This document shows, piece after piece, positions 1-13,700 of a stretch of 64,000 bases of DNA. This DNA is from Struthidea cinerea. Taxonomy: Eukaryota > Chordata > Aves > Passeriformes > Corcoracidae. How positions within the stretch are numbered: the first letter of the stretch is position 1; the number at the start of each line of letters is the position of its first letter. The DNA lies in assembly GCA_013397865.1 (NCBI GenBank), contig VZTI01002339.1:557604-621603 (forward strand), given 5' to 3'. Position numbers and translations under genes: made by a program. The notes beneath the pieces are model-generated. The model saw only the letters and a program-made list of their open reading frames with translations, searched no databases and had not been told where the DNA came from.

Positions 1-1608
1 CCCCAAAGGTAAGAGGCAGTACTTGCTCTGACCATTTAGTATGGAAACTCTAAGGCAAATCTCTTTGAAACTGTTTTGGGCTTCTGGCTGCCACTTTAAG
101 CTTTTTTTAAAAGCAGCTTCTTAATTCTTTTTGTTGCTTTCTTTTATAAAAGGAGAATACCATCCATTATGGTCACTCCATACAAAGCTCTTAGTGACAG
201 AATGTAATTCAGCACTGAGCGCGTCCACGACCTGGTTCTAAGAGCTGCTCCTCCCAGGCTGTGCCTGGTTACGCCATACAGCACTCCTGCCTCTGTCACC
301 ACACCGATCTTCCTCAGAATGTTGCTGGGAGTTGCCAACCTGATGGAGCAGATCAAATACTGTGCTTTTTCAAGTTCAGCCTGGAGTCACAAGTTGAAGG
401 AATTCTGTGTTAATTAACTCATCCAATTGGGCTCTATGCTGCCCTCAGTGTTAGCAATATCTGCTCTAAATTTAAGGTACTTTTTTCCTTATGAAATTGG
501 TCCTTCTCCTGGAACACACCTTGCCATCTCTGCTCAATGAAGATCAGGTGGTTAAAGGAGGCAGGAAGAGCAGAGGACTTCCCTGTGGATGACACTGTCC
601 CTGTGGATCACAATCCCTGTGCAGCATCCATTCCCTAGGAAAGCCCAATTGCCTGAATTTTGGCCACGTGGCAAGATGTGCAAAGGCCCAGACCGGTTAC
701 AGGGTGGGGATTTGTCATGGGAGGATGGGGCAGTGAAGGAAAGCACAGGAACTCTGTAATCGCCTATGACCTGCTGCTGTGACAGAGAAGCGGCAGAGCA
801 ATACCAAGAGTCAGCACTCAATGCTGATGGCTCAGATAAATCGAGACACCCACAATTTCAGCCTCTTTTACAGTTCCTGAGGGGAAGCAGGTACATGTTT
901 AGTAAAGTAGTTCTGACCGGCAACCATTCTTTGGAGATGAGTTCAATTCTATTTATCGAAGACCAAGCAACCCCACTCTGTGTGTCAGCAGTGGAACTCT
1001 GGGGGACAGGCACTGCTAAGAGGGGAGCTGCAGGAGCACATACTTTGTGACAGTTATCCTCAGGGTTATCTAAAAAATACACAGCGCTCCACAGCAGTTA
1101 ACAGGTAAAGCTTTGCCAGGGTTTTCTAGCATGGGGACACTGCTGAGCATTCCTTACCACACGGAGCAACATTCAACACAGGAGAATTTCTTTAAGGACA
1201 CTGGTAGGGCCAATTACTGGAGCAAGTTACAATCAAACACGCTCAAAGGTAGATTTGATTCACTTAGACACTGCTTGGCATTGGGAAGCATTAAAGGGAT
1301 AACAGGTTGTCAACATGGAAGAATAAAATATTTTAAAAGCAATACATCAAAGAAGCATTTTAACAGCTTAATTTATACTGGCTTCGTATGATTGATTAGG
1401 TTGAATGATGGTTCCACTGGCTCTTGGACTGGCTGCCCTGTTAGCAGGGCAGTAATAATATCAGCAACAGAGGCCTGGTGAGCTGCTGAACCAACTGCTC
1501 AGCACTGAAAAAGGAACAGGTTTGTAGCAGGGTTTAGCAAAAGAAATCTGTCTAGATTCCTTGACCTCTACCCTTTGAGTACTTTGCAGCCGTGAAAGTG
1601 TGTGTTAC
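1..1608. other. BAZ1B intron 10, no exon recognised
   Basis: No BAZ1B-like peptide, RNA gene or clear repeat was recognised here on either strand. The short open frames show no family features. Confidence 0.5.
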
Positions 1609-1720
1609 CATAAGTTCTGGCCCTGCTTGGGAGTGGTGGTCTCAGCAGGCAGGTCTGTGGTGGTCATGGAGCGGGGCAGCTTGTTCCCTCGGCCGTCACT
1701 GCCTGTGCTCTTCCGTTTCT
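1609..1720 (-). CDS. BAZ1B: BAZ1B exon 10 (last BAZ1B exon in window)
   Basis: This 112-nt exon encodes a variable KRKSTGSDGRGNKLPRSM stretch then ETTTPKQGQNLW, which is the conserved end of the human counterpart. The donor is GTAACA with a split Trp codon. I could not find the following exon in 1-1608, so it probably lies beyond the left edge. Confidence 0.88.
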
Positions 1721-4700
1721 CTGCAAAAGAAAAGCACGAGGCTCAGGTAGATTCCTGAGCAGCACTTCTACTATTCCAAATAGATAAAACTAGTTTCACT
1801 TTTTATCTGTATACTGACAAAGCACTTTGAGAACCAAAGGAGGTATAAGCAGCGTGAGTTTTTATTTCTGAGCATCTCAGACAACACTCTGACATGAATT
1901 TAAACCTCTGCTCATGTAGGCCTTTGACTGTTAAGTTTCCAAAGGAACATGCTGAAATCCTACCCATTGGCTGGGGCAGCAGCTGAGAGATGAAAACAGC
2001 TGGAAGCAAGGAGTTGTACAGGAACACAGCTGGTCAGTATTTGAAAGAGTTCACATAAGAAAATATACCCATGAAGGAGCTTGGAATGACGCACCTCCAG
2101 TTCAATCAGTCACCAAGACAAAGGTGGCTGTAAAGTTACACCTGGATGAAGGATCTCCCTGTAGATTTGCCCTGTTCCATTCCTCTGCAGGTGTCTAGTC
2201 TGTCTCTTGTCTAAGACAATACCACCAGGTGAGGGCTTGGATCTAACTCCGTAAGCTCTCCCATAGGAGATAGACTTAGTGCCAGAATGTGATGTTCCGA
2301 AAGAAAGAAATGATCACAACTGAAACTCAGCTGAGTCATATTATTGCAGAGTCTTCTGTCCCAAGAACTACTTCCACACAGAACTGTTAAGTTTCCCTCT
2401 GTACAGATGGATTTTTGTGCATGTCCAAGCTTGCAAGGCTCCAGGATCCAGGCTCCACGTCAGCCAGGCAAAATCACAGAGGAAGCACTAGAAGTTCAGC
2501 AAGTCCCTTGCACCTCACCTGCACATTCAGCAAAGGTGAAGAGCAGACTGAGAGGAAGTGCAAGAGGGATGTTTGCCAAAACAACCTCAATCAGCAAAGC
2601 TGTGCATATCTAACAGACTGCCCTGCTTGTTACTATTCCACAGGCTGATCCGGGAGTCTTGGCACCAGTGGAATATCAGCACTGTGATGGACATCCGCAC
2701 TCTGCAGCGCAACTGGCTAATTGCGCAAGGGTCTGGCATGCTGCAACTCAGCAGGGTCAGGGTGAACCAGAGAGATGATATCAACTGACATCAACCTCGC
2801 TACTTGTAGGAGAGACTATATCCCATGGTCCTTAAGTGGGACACTGCAGGCAAGTCTCCAGACCTGCAGCAGCAGAAGGGAAACATCACCAGCACCTCCT
2901 GTGTGCAGGCTTCTGGAGTTAAAAGAAGGCTTAAATCAGAGTATCCCCATGAAAACACTCGGACTAGACAGTTCTTTCACACTCATGACTCCATTCGAAC
3001 AGTCAGACAGAGCAGAGGAAATACCCTCAAGAGACCATACCTCCAGGGCTGTGGTCCTTCTTCGAATCTTCCTTTTTCTGGTGGGGAAGGGTAAATCTGT
3101 AGTCTATACTGTCATGTACCCAGCCTTTCTCAATAAACAAGCCAGGAACCTCATCTGAAAACAGCCAGTACCTGTAAGAAATGTGTGTTAATAGGTACCT
3201 GTCTCCTTTTCTGGCTAGTTACACGCACACGCTTATTTGCATTGAGGGGAGAAGCTTCTGTGTGTTCGACTCACTAAAAGCTGAATGCATGCATATCTTT
3301 ATATTAGCACAGCTGAGAAACAGGGAAAGCTTTGCTCAGAATCCATTCCAAGAGCATTCCTGTGCAACAAACATGAAAAAAAAAAGAAAAGATGGTAACG
3401 AGGTTCCTGAGCACCGAATGCCAGCACCTGAACCTCCACTGGTCCTGACCTCCATGGGAAGGCCTCAAAAAGCTGGGCATGTAACCAGCCACTACACTCC
3501 ATATACACAAACACTTTCCCCTTCTCTCTCCTCCACAATTCCATACAACCCTCCCTATCAATCCCTTCCTAGGGGACTGTATCTGACACAGCACCTCTCT
3601 CAGGGCAGAGATGAAAGCTCATGGTCATTTCCTTTCCCACCTGTTATGATTCCTATCAGTGCCAATTGGGGTCCTGCGCATCACCAGCTTGGCTTTGGCA
3701 ATTCCATCCTGGAAAGTTTTCTCAGCAGCAGCTTTATGCCTCCGAATTCTTTCTTCTTCTGCTTCTTTCTCCATCCTCACTGTTGGAAACAGCACAGAGT
3801 AGCATTAGCTTTCCTTTATTGTATCCAGATATTAATATTGTCTTTTATTTTACTAGACCATGGGAGTAAAAAAATAGTTTTATTGGGGATTTTAGTTAAC
3901 ATTCTTTACAACCTTACACTCTTCAGTTTACTTTCTGCCAACCACTCTAAAAAAAAAAAAATATATATATATATATACACACACACACATATATAAAGAA
4001 TTAAGAACTCAAGGTGTAAGGATGAACGGGGCTGAAGAAATCCTGGATAAAAACCATCATATTACAGAATCATGGAATGGTTTGGGTTGGAAGGGACCTT
4101 AAAGATCATCTTGTTCCAACCCTACTGCCATGGTCAGGGACACCTTCCACTAGACCAGGTTGCTCCGAGCCCTGTCCAACCTGGCTTGGACACTTCCAGG
4201 GATGGGGCAGCCACAGCTTCTCTGGGCAACCTGTGCCAGGCCAGGCTGGATGGGGCTCAGAGCAACCTGGTCTAGTGGAAGGTGTCCTTGCCCATGAAGG
4301 GGGCATGGAACGCGATCCACTTTAAGGTCCCTTCCAACACAAACCATTCTGTGATTCTTGGTTTCCCAGAACAGATACTCCCACATTCCAGCTAAGGTGC
4401 AAAAGCTAGGCTTCATGAGGGATGCTTATCCCTCACTTGTTTGGGAAGGGAAATAACAACTTAGATGAGCTACACTGTCTACTTCCATCTGCCCAGTACT
4501 CACACTTACAACCAATAAAACCCCTAAACTGTAATTCTGAAGTGTTCTCTCTTTACATCCATACTCCTCAAACAGCACTACTTACACAAAGTCTGGTGTT
4601 GCAACTCGTGATTTAGAGAGGTTTGAGTGGACAGTTTATATTTATACAACTCAATAACTAATTCTTTAAAGCAAGAAAACAGTAAATTGAGATTTATTGC

Positions 4701-7700
4701 CCAAATCCCGGTCTGGGAGAAGGGCTGTTGGCAACAACCTGACCATGGGCACAGCAGCAGAGCCAGCAGCAGCAGCAGGAACTGCTTTTAAGCAGGAAAT
4801 ATCTCTGTACCCAAGAACTAGATGATGTTTGGACATACGACAAATTTTTGGTTGTTTTCTGTACCCAAAACAGATAGTGTGTTGTCCAACCTCTGTGGGC
4901 CTGCCATAGTTAGAAAGGTACTGAACGAAAGACACCCACAGATAAAAAACTAGAAGCGGGTATTCTTTTTCCTTAAATGTACAAATTTTAAGCTGCCATA
5001 GGAACCACAGCAGCTGAATTATAAATCTCCAGTGAGCAAATCCCTTAAAACCAGAAAATGCTTCTGAAAACAGGCTGTCATTTTTGCCATGAAGTTACTC
5101 CACAACACACAAACACTCTACTCACCAGGTAATTTTTCTTACCTCTCATTTGTATTTCTTGTTGCTCCCTCTCTTTCTTGGCTTGGATGGCAAGAAGGCG
5201 CCTGCTCTTCACAGCACTGATCATATCATCGGCTTCAATTTCCACCCGGTGCTCTATTTTCATCATCTCGTGCTTTTTCTTTTCATTTCTTCCCATCATA
5301 TGCTCTTCTTTCCCGTTCTCCTTGATCTTGGCCACCATTTCTTTTCGCTTCTGTTTCTCTGCCCTCTTCTTGTCGTTCTCCTCCTTCAGGACAGCCAGGC
5401 GCTCTTTCCACAGCTCAGCTGAGGCCTGCTGCTTGGCCTCTACGTGGTCCTGCACCGAATACGTCATTAGGATCCGGTGACACAATGCTCCAAGGATCCG
5501 CAATTTCTCTTCAGGAGTCAGCTCAAAGAACTCTGATGTCTCCAGTTTCTCCAAAAACTCATCCTGTACCTCATTATCCTCAAAAGCTGCTGAATCCTTA
5601 CTTTCATCTACATTATCAGAGACCTCGCTTTCCTCTTGCACATCTGACTTGCGCAGGCACAGGCGAACCAACTCGGAAGCGGAATGCAGAGTAAGTGGGA
5701 TTTCAGAAAGTTTCATTCCCAGCTCAGCATAATCCTCAGCAATTTCATCCTGCAGCAGGGTCTGCAAGAGAATGACCAGTACTCTGTTCAAGTACAGGAA
5801 GCCTCCCTTTTCCGCACAAAGGGCTTCCATCAGGGACACTGCTGTGATGGGATACTGAGCATCTGGCATCAATAACCCTGAGTAACAGCTCAGGAACTCC
5901 ACCACCATGGCCACATCCCCAAAAAGTGTGTTAGGAAGTCCCTCTGGAGTATCAACCAGTTTAAAAGTAGGCAATGTTTTCCCTTTCAGATCTTGGTCCT
6001 CAAATCTCCTCTGTTTTTCCAGTTTTTCTTTCATCTCCTTCTCCTTCCGCTCCTTTGCTCTTTCCTTCAGTTTCTCCTTCAGCTTTTCCCTTTTCTTCTT
6101 CATGTACTCCTTCCGCTGTTCCTCAGTCATGGTGGCCCATCTCTTCCTGTGCTCCAGGAGCTCGTAGCGTTTCTGTACCAACCCCCGCAAATCCTCAGGG
6201 AGACGGGCACGGTCCTCACTGGAGAGCAGCCGAGCTGTTTTGGAGATGATGCAGGAAAGAGCACTTTTTTTGTCTTCCCGGTCTTTGTTTTCTTTGTAAT
6301 AGGCAATGAGATGGAGCGCTGCAGGAGGCAGGTGTTTCTGGGGTTTCCTGGAAGATCCAGGGGCGCCTCCAGAATTCCTGGGAGCCCTAGACACCTTAGT
6401 GGTACCTTTAGCCATGTCCAGCAGTGTCATTTGTTTCATTTTCATCTTCGGGGTCTTCAAGCCTTTCCTGGGAGACTTTGCCTTCCCCGACGACTTCTGC
6501 CCATTCAGAACCCTTTTGCCTCTTTGCTTTTTGTCCAAGGATTTGTTGTTGCCCTTTCCTAGTCGGCTCCTCTTTGGAATGTGAAAGTTAGAACCAAGTT
6601 TAGCAGGTGACACAATTTTCATCACCTCTTCCAGGTCATCTTTAGGACATTTTGAGTTCTTAGAGTTTTTCACCTTCAGCGGAGAGCCAATTATAGATTT
6701 TTCCAAATGCACGTGGCACCACAGGGTTGGACTCAGTGGCTGTCCCAGGGAAGGTCCATCCGCTTTGGACTTCTTAGGAAGCTTTCTGTCAGGTGACCGA
6801 GAGCTCTTCCTCTTGGTTGAGGGGTTGAGAGCCATATACTAAAGTAAAAGAGAGAATGATTTTGTATTACTGTTGAAAGGTAAATAAAGGTTATCTAGCT
6901 CTCTTTCCATCAATTATTTTTGCCCATGTTTTAATGTTTTTTCTAATTAAATTGCTCATTGTATTAAGGGTAACAGGCTTCTGCAATCATAATCAGAGTC
7001 AGAGAATGGTCTGGGTTGAAAGGGACCATAAAGATCATCTTGTTCCAGCCCCTGCCACGGGCACAGACACCTTCCACTCTAGACCAGGTTGCTCCAAGCC
7101 CTGTCCAACCCGGCCTTGGACACTTCCAGGGATGGGGCAGCCACAGCTTCTCTGTGCAACCTGTGCCAGGGCCTCACCACCCTCAGAGGGAAGAATTTTT
7201 TCTCAATATTCAACTTAAACCTACTCTGTGTGAGTTTGAAGTCATTCCCCCTTGTCCTGAACAAATATTTATCTTCTAGTTCTAGAAGAACACTTGACAG
7301 AGTCTACGAAAAAATGAGCTTACTAAATGAATAAAATAGTGTTTTCTACACCAAAAGATGGATTTTAAAACAGCATCTTTCACGGTACGGCATTTAGTTG
7401 GTTAATATTGTATTTGGCTGGTTAGCACAAAGGGCTGGAAGAACCCGTTCCTGCTACATATGTATTCAATACTAAATTTTTAGTATCTGGCACCACTCAA
7501 GGCAGCCCTGCACACGAACCAGGCCTCATGAAGTGACATGCATCCAGGTCTTGGGCCCAATACCTGACATTACCACATAAGGACTGTAGCTCTCCCATTT
7601 CTGTTACACCAGGAAATCGTATCTTTATTTGTAGACAGGCAATGCAAACTACTGGAAAAACTAAAAGGCAGTTGCATCTCAAATTTTCAGAGCAGACCAC

Positions 7701-10700
7701 TGTTTCAGACATTCAAGCCATGTCACCTCTCAAAAGGTCAACCTTCAAAAGAGTAGGTTTTCCTGTTCTGCTTCTCTCTGGATTTAACAGATATGTGGAA
7801 GTGGCACTCGTGGACATGGTTTAGTGGTGGCCTTGGTGGTGCTGGGTAACAGTTAGGCTTGACGATCTTTGGGGGCTTTTCCAACCCTAATGATTTCGTG
7901 GTTCTAAAACCCAACCAGCACACTGAGGTATCCGCCAAGACCCAAGGAATGGGTGAGAAAGCAAAGCAGGTACTTTTAGGAATTCTTACCTTTTGTGGGT
8001 CAAGCAAGAAGTCACTGAATTTACTGGGGAGAGAGTATTTCTTCACTAACTCATCCTCCACGACCCACGGGGCATTCTCACACGTGCCAGCACGTAGCGC
8101 ATTGTGACGGATGAAGTATCTCAGGATCTCCTTGTTGGGAGGACGCTCTGTACGGACTAAGCTATCTGCTGGAACGTTGCTGATGATCTTGGAGATAACA
8201 AACAGACACACTGTTAATGATTAACTTCTATCCACATATAAATACAGATCGTACGGCTAAAAGGAACCACGATCATTTTACTTCTTCATGTCCAAAAACT
8301 CTGCGCTCATTCAAAGCTCTCTTGGAAAGACCCGAACCAAACAGAACTTGCAGAACTGAGACACACAGAGACTGGTAGGAGAATCAGGTAGTCAAAACAG
8401 TAAAAACCATGGGTTTATCATGCATATTTTTTGCCAAAACCCACTGTTTTATCTCTGACCTTCCTCCAGCTTGTGCTTGCTACTGACTTTAAAGCTTTTA
8501 CGTAGTCATGCTTGATTTTTTTCCTGAGACCAGAGGAGCAGCTCTGCACATGGTACTCACTGAGGTCAGCACTGCCTCGCGTGTCAAATTAGCAAAAAGC
8601 AGACAAAAAGCACAGAGCAGTGCTGCAGCCACCCAGAGCTTCCCAAAGCACTGCCACCTCCAGCTCAGAGCAGCTTGGTTAGGACAACAGCAACAACTGC
8701 AACTCATGATTTCACTGGTCTCGTTAACTGCAGGACCAGAGACGAGGCACTTAACAGCAACCACACTAAAGCTCTGTGACTCAGTGTGTGTGGTACCAAG
8801 TGTTTCCATGCACAAAACCTAACTACAGATAAAAACAGCCAGGCTCAGCCTCAGACAACTATCCTGCATCCAATGCCATGACTCCGGCAGAAAGTACTAC
8901 ATTGTGCTGTATAATCACCAACAGCAATTAATTAAACTTGCATATTCATGTTATAAGAGAAAGAACTCAAGCAGACAACTCACCTTATCTTCATTTTTCA
9001 GTTTGACATCATACTTGTGTGGCAGGAATTTAGGTGGAACCCACTTCCTTTCTTCCTTCTTCAATGAAGTGGGAAGCTTCCGAGGAGACCTACGTGCTCG
9101 GTCATCTGATAAAGGAAGGAGAGACACCATCTTACTGTTACAGCAAAAAAAAAAAAAAAAAAAAGGTTCAAAAATCCAGACCACCACTGGACTGGGCACC
9201 CTACTTCTTGCTATCTACACAGTGTTTGGTTAAACTAGAACATTAGGAAAATAACCCAAACTGGGTTTTAGAAATAGCCTGAAGATACAGGCTGGAAATG
9301 GAGGCCCTGACCAGCTCTGAACTAAGGAGGTAACACCTATCTTCAGGGAGTACAAAGGACCATCTTCATTTATACTCATCTCTCTGCAGACAGTAAGCTG
9401 CAACCACCTACACAAAGGTAGAAAATATCTGTAAGACTTATGAAGGGGAGACACGTTCCATAAACCAACCAGTAAACCTGCTTAGGGAACTCCTGCCAAC
9501 AGCCCTGGCTGCCTCTGCCATGCCTTCTTTGAAATAATTCCATGTCAGGAATCACTGACTCAGTTTTGTCTTAAGAAGAAAGCAATCTCCAAATGTTTTG
9601 TTTGTGGCTACCATAGAATCATGGAATAGTTTGAGTTGAAAGGGACCTTAAAGCTCATCTCACTCCATCCCCTTCACTAGACCAGAGACACCTTCCACTA
9701 GACCAGTGCACTCCAAGCCCTGTCCAACCTGGCCTTAGTACTTCCAAGGATGGGGCAGCCACAGCTACTCTGGGCAACCTGTGCCAGAGCCTCACCACTC
9801 TCACAGGGAAGAATTTCTTCCTAGGATTCAAAGAAAACAATAAAGCAAGCATGAGGGATGAGAGTAATTATCTACTAAATATATAGAGAACACAAGTAGA
9901 TGTTAAACCTAAATAAAACTTAAATATATAGATCCAGCATCACATAATAGAGCATTGAAGCTCCAGCACCATTATAACTGACATGGTATAAACCCAAGTG
10001 ACTTCTTCTTTCATGATTTACTTTCTAGAGTCCACAAATAGGGATGACTATATGGAATTCCATCAAACACCACCTGGATATTTGGGTGAGGAAGAAGAAA
10101 TTACTCTCCATTCCATCCTAAAGGTAATTTTAAAAAACCAACTCAATTTGTTGTTGCATTGTATTGTAATAAAACATATGTTTATCCCTGGAAACGTTCA
10201 AAGCCAGGCAGATGGAGCTCCTCGGAAAATGGTCTACTGAAAGGTGTCCCTGTCCACGGCAGGGGGGTTGGAATGAGAGGATCTTTAAGGCCCCTTCCAA
10301 CACAGCCGATTCTGCGTTTCTAAAGCATCTATATTGTGTTGTCTCCTGTATTTACTTTATTTCAGATTTTCCAGAGCAGTACTGGTTTCAAGCTCAGCTC
10401 AAGCTACAGAACCTGCCTTCAGCAGTTCACCATCAATTTTCAGGACAATCTAGCCTTTCCTCTTGCTCCTGCAGATTCTCCAGAGTTCATTCCCTAAGCA
10501 ACTAAAAATATAAAGTCACTTCGGACTGCACAAATGATGCAGCAAAGCTGGTATAAAGCCTTATTTTTAGCTTCTGAAGGAGAGTAGACTCCTAAGCAGA
10601 GAGACTGAAACTTTCTCTGCCCCATTTCTCCTCCAACAAAACCAGCAAGTTTGACACAAGTATTAACAGAACTGCCAAGGTTTGCTCTGCCCCCTCGTGT

Positions 10701-13700
10701 GCACACAGGCATACACAGCTCTTACACCACAGTTATACAGAGCTTGTTACTGCTTCCAGTTACTCACTCTAGTGTAGTGACTTCAACCCACGTCACGTGG
10801 CCATGTGTGAACATTATTAGAGAGAAAAAGTCCAGGTCAGTGTGGCTGGGAACCCCCAGCCTCTGTGCATGCAAGTCAGCATTTCCTACTTCTGTAGTCT
10901 GCCGTGTAACTGTAAGAAATGCTACATTAACACACTCTGGAATAATTTCTTTCAATGATGTTACTGTGAGCCTATGTTCTGTTATAACCCAGAATATAAA
11001 AGCATTAGCAATACAATATACTTTTAGTAACAGCATATGTATAAGGAGAAGAGTTAAAAGAATGAGTGTTTACTGCTTAGCTTATGACTCTGCCAGCATC
11101 TTGAGTTGGAAAATGCTGAGGTTCATTTTTTCCAGAAAGGGCAGAACAGTCCCAGCTTACAGAGCTGACTACACATAGGCCAGAACCAACTGAGTCAGAG
11201 ACTGAAACGGGAGCAGGAACCCTCATTCCCGCAGTATCCAGTCATGGAGTGCTGCACAGGCAATGCCCACAGCTGCTGGAATACCGCACACCAATGCACA
11301 AAGGATCATGGTAAATCTTTTTCAAACACCCAGATCCAAAACTGCTGCTGTAAATTTGGTCACTGAGCATTTTTGAAGTAAAAGGTAATTCCCATGCCTC
11401 TTATGCGGCATCTCGAGAGAATCACCACTCAACAAAAAATACATGTATAAATAAATAAAGCATCATTAGCCCCTCTCCAAGCACAACCGCTGTTTCAAAT
11501 GATGTGTATAAGGCCAGATTGTTTCTGAAACACCTTTTTTTGGCTTCCCGATTATACAGAGAACTGCAATGAAATCAGAACAGCTCATAACTTTTCCCAG
11601 TACCCATCAGAAAGAGCTGAATTATTAAGATCAGGACTAGACCTTGGTAGAACTTCTTTTCCACTCCTGACTTTGCTATTTGCTTGCTGGACTATTTTCA
11701 AAGTTTCCTCTTCCCCACATCAGAGGAGATTACACACGCTTTCCCATATGCTGGAGTCACTATTTACAAATGCCAACAGTTTATTCATTTATGAGACCTT
11801 AAAATAAAGGTCTCCAGGTTAGAACTATATCATAGGATTGGGGTTGGTTTGTTTGAAAGCACTTTTTGTAATCTGTTTAAAAGAATCTTATAATTCCATT
11901 TTAAGAAGTTGCACAGGACAAGCTTATTGTGTTTGCCTGTTTTTGTTTTGTTTTGTTTTTTTTTCTTTCAACAATGCCTTCTCAGAGTCAAGAAAAGCCT
12001 TGGACACCACTACTTCACTCTGCAGCAAGGAGGAACATGTGAAAGGGGAACAAGGTTTCAAAGGATGTTTTATTTTGAACTCTTATGAAAAAAAAGTTAT
12101 TTTGTCTCGACATGTGAAAATTGGAAAGAGAATAAATTAAAATGAAAAAAACCCTCTTATTTTTTATAACAACTGGGGACAAAGAGAATTAGAGCTTGTC
12201 TCTGACTCCAAAAGAACACATTTTAGAACTAGGGAGGTTTCCTCTGAGGATGAACATCGCAGCAGAACTTTTTAATTCTGAATGAACCTTTGCTGTTCCC
12301 CTCATTTTTTTAAAAATATACTTGTTATACTTTAGAAGTTTATACATTTCATGCACTGCTTTTGGTATTACACCTTAGAATGACAGCACATTTTCTGCTT
12401 TACAACAGGCAGGAACAGCTGAAAGCCAACAGCAGTGATGCCCCAAAAGTTCACCACTAACAAGGAAAACTTCTGGATTTTTTCCACACAACACTGTTTA
12501 AACAATCACAGCCCAGCCCCGAGATGTACACAAACTCCAATACTCACTGCCAGGTGCTACCTACTGCTATGCTGCTCACTACTTACTCATACTATCCCTC
12601 CTGTTATCATCCTCCTTCAGCATAGCTTCCTTCTGGTTGTCCTGGGCTGCCTGGCTGGAGTTCTCCTTGTCACTGGACGGAGAATCGCAGGCTTCCTCAG
12701 ATTTCTTTTCCGAGGCCTCTTCGTCAACTTTCTCCAGGGGATGTATTTTCACAACTTTTACAGGCAACATTTTCTCCTTACCAACCTGCACGGAAATATT
12801 GGTGAACACTGAACCCGAACAAGACAGGTGAGCTAATGGGCTTTAGCACTATGAGGAAGGGAAAAATATGAGCTAAGATGACCTAAAAGCAAAACTCCCA
12901 ACCCACAGGGTTTTTCAATGCTGCTTCCTCAGCCTAAGGACACAGTATGTGCACAAGGTGCAAGTGTGTTCTCAGTAACCCCAGTTTAGCGACTATGCCC
13001 TAAACATTGCTCACACACAACACTAACTCCTCCTTATTTTTAAAAAGCTTGAGTTTTCATCAACATTCCCAGTTTCAGAGGGAATTTTCAAATTGGAGCC
13101 TTCTTAGAGATTTTTAAGCTTTGATTTCAAGCTCCATTTGTTTCAGACTACTGCTCCTTCTGGCAATGTGTCAGCTGAAAAGATTATGACAGATGTTAAT
13201 TTTTAATTTCTTCTAATTAAATTATGTATTTCTATATACACAAACCATCACATATTTAAGCAGCATAACAATTTTATCTATTTCCCATGCGCACACACAT
13301 AGATCAGTCATTTTTCTCTCGCTATTATTCCAGTATCCTGGAATAGTTTGAGGGTCCTTAAAAGATAATCTAGTTCCAAATCCCTGCCATGGACAGGGAC
13401 ACCTTCCACTAGAAGTATGGCTTACAGAACCATTTTCCATCCAAAAGCAGGTGCTATCATTGGGATTCTATAGAGAATGAATTTTCACATCCTTCTAATA
13501 ACTTGAGTGGCCAACATAGTCTTCCCATCTCCTGCCTTTAGCTATCTGGTATTAGCCCTCTGCAGAAGCATGGGATAAAATGGAAGACATATCCTTACCT
13601 CAAAGTCACACTCTTCTCCCACTGCAAATTTGGTCATGATCTCCAACCAAGCTGCATCCACCAACTTTTCCAATGACACAGTGTTGTGGTGGACTATTTC

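Noticed and set aside
3181..3996. 271-codon plus-strand open frame
   Set aside because: It runs antisense through BAZ1B exon 8 and ends in the TA/CA microsatellite; no family resemblance.
5993..6562. 189-codon plus-strand open frame and neighbours
   Set aside because: Antisense shadow of the BAZ1B large exon; Leu/Phe/Ser-rich because the sense strand is Lys/Glu-rich.
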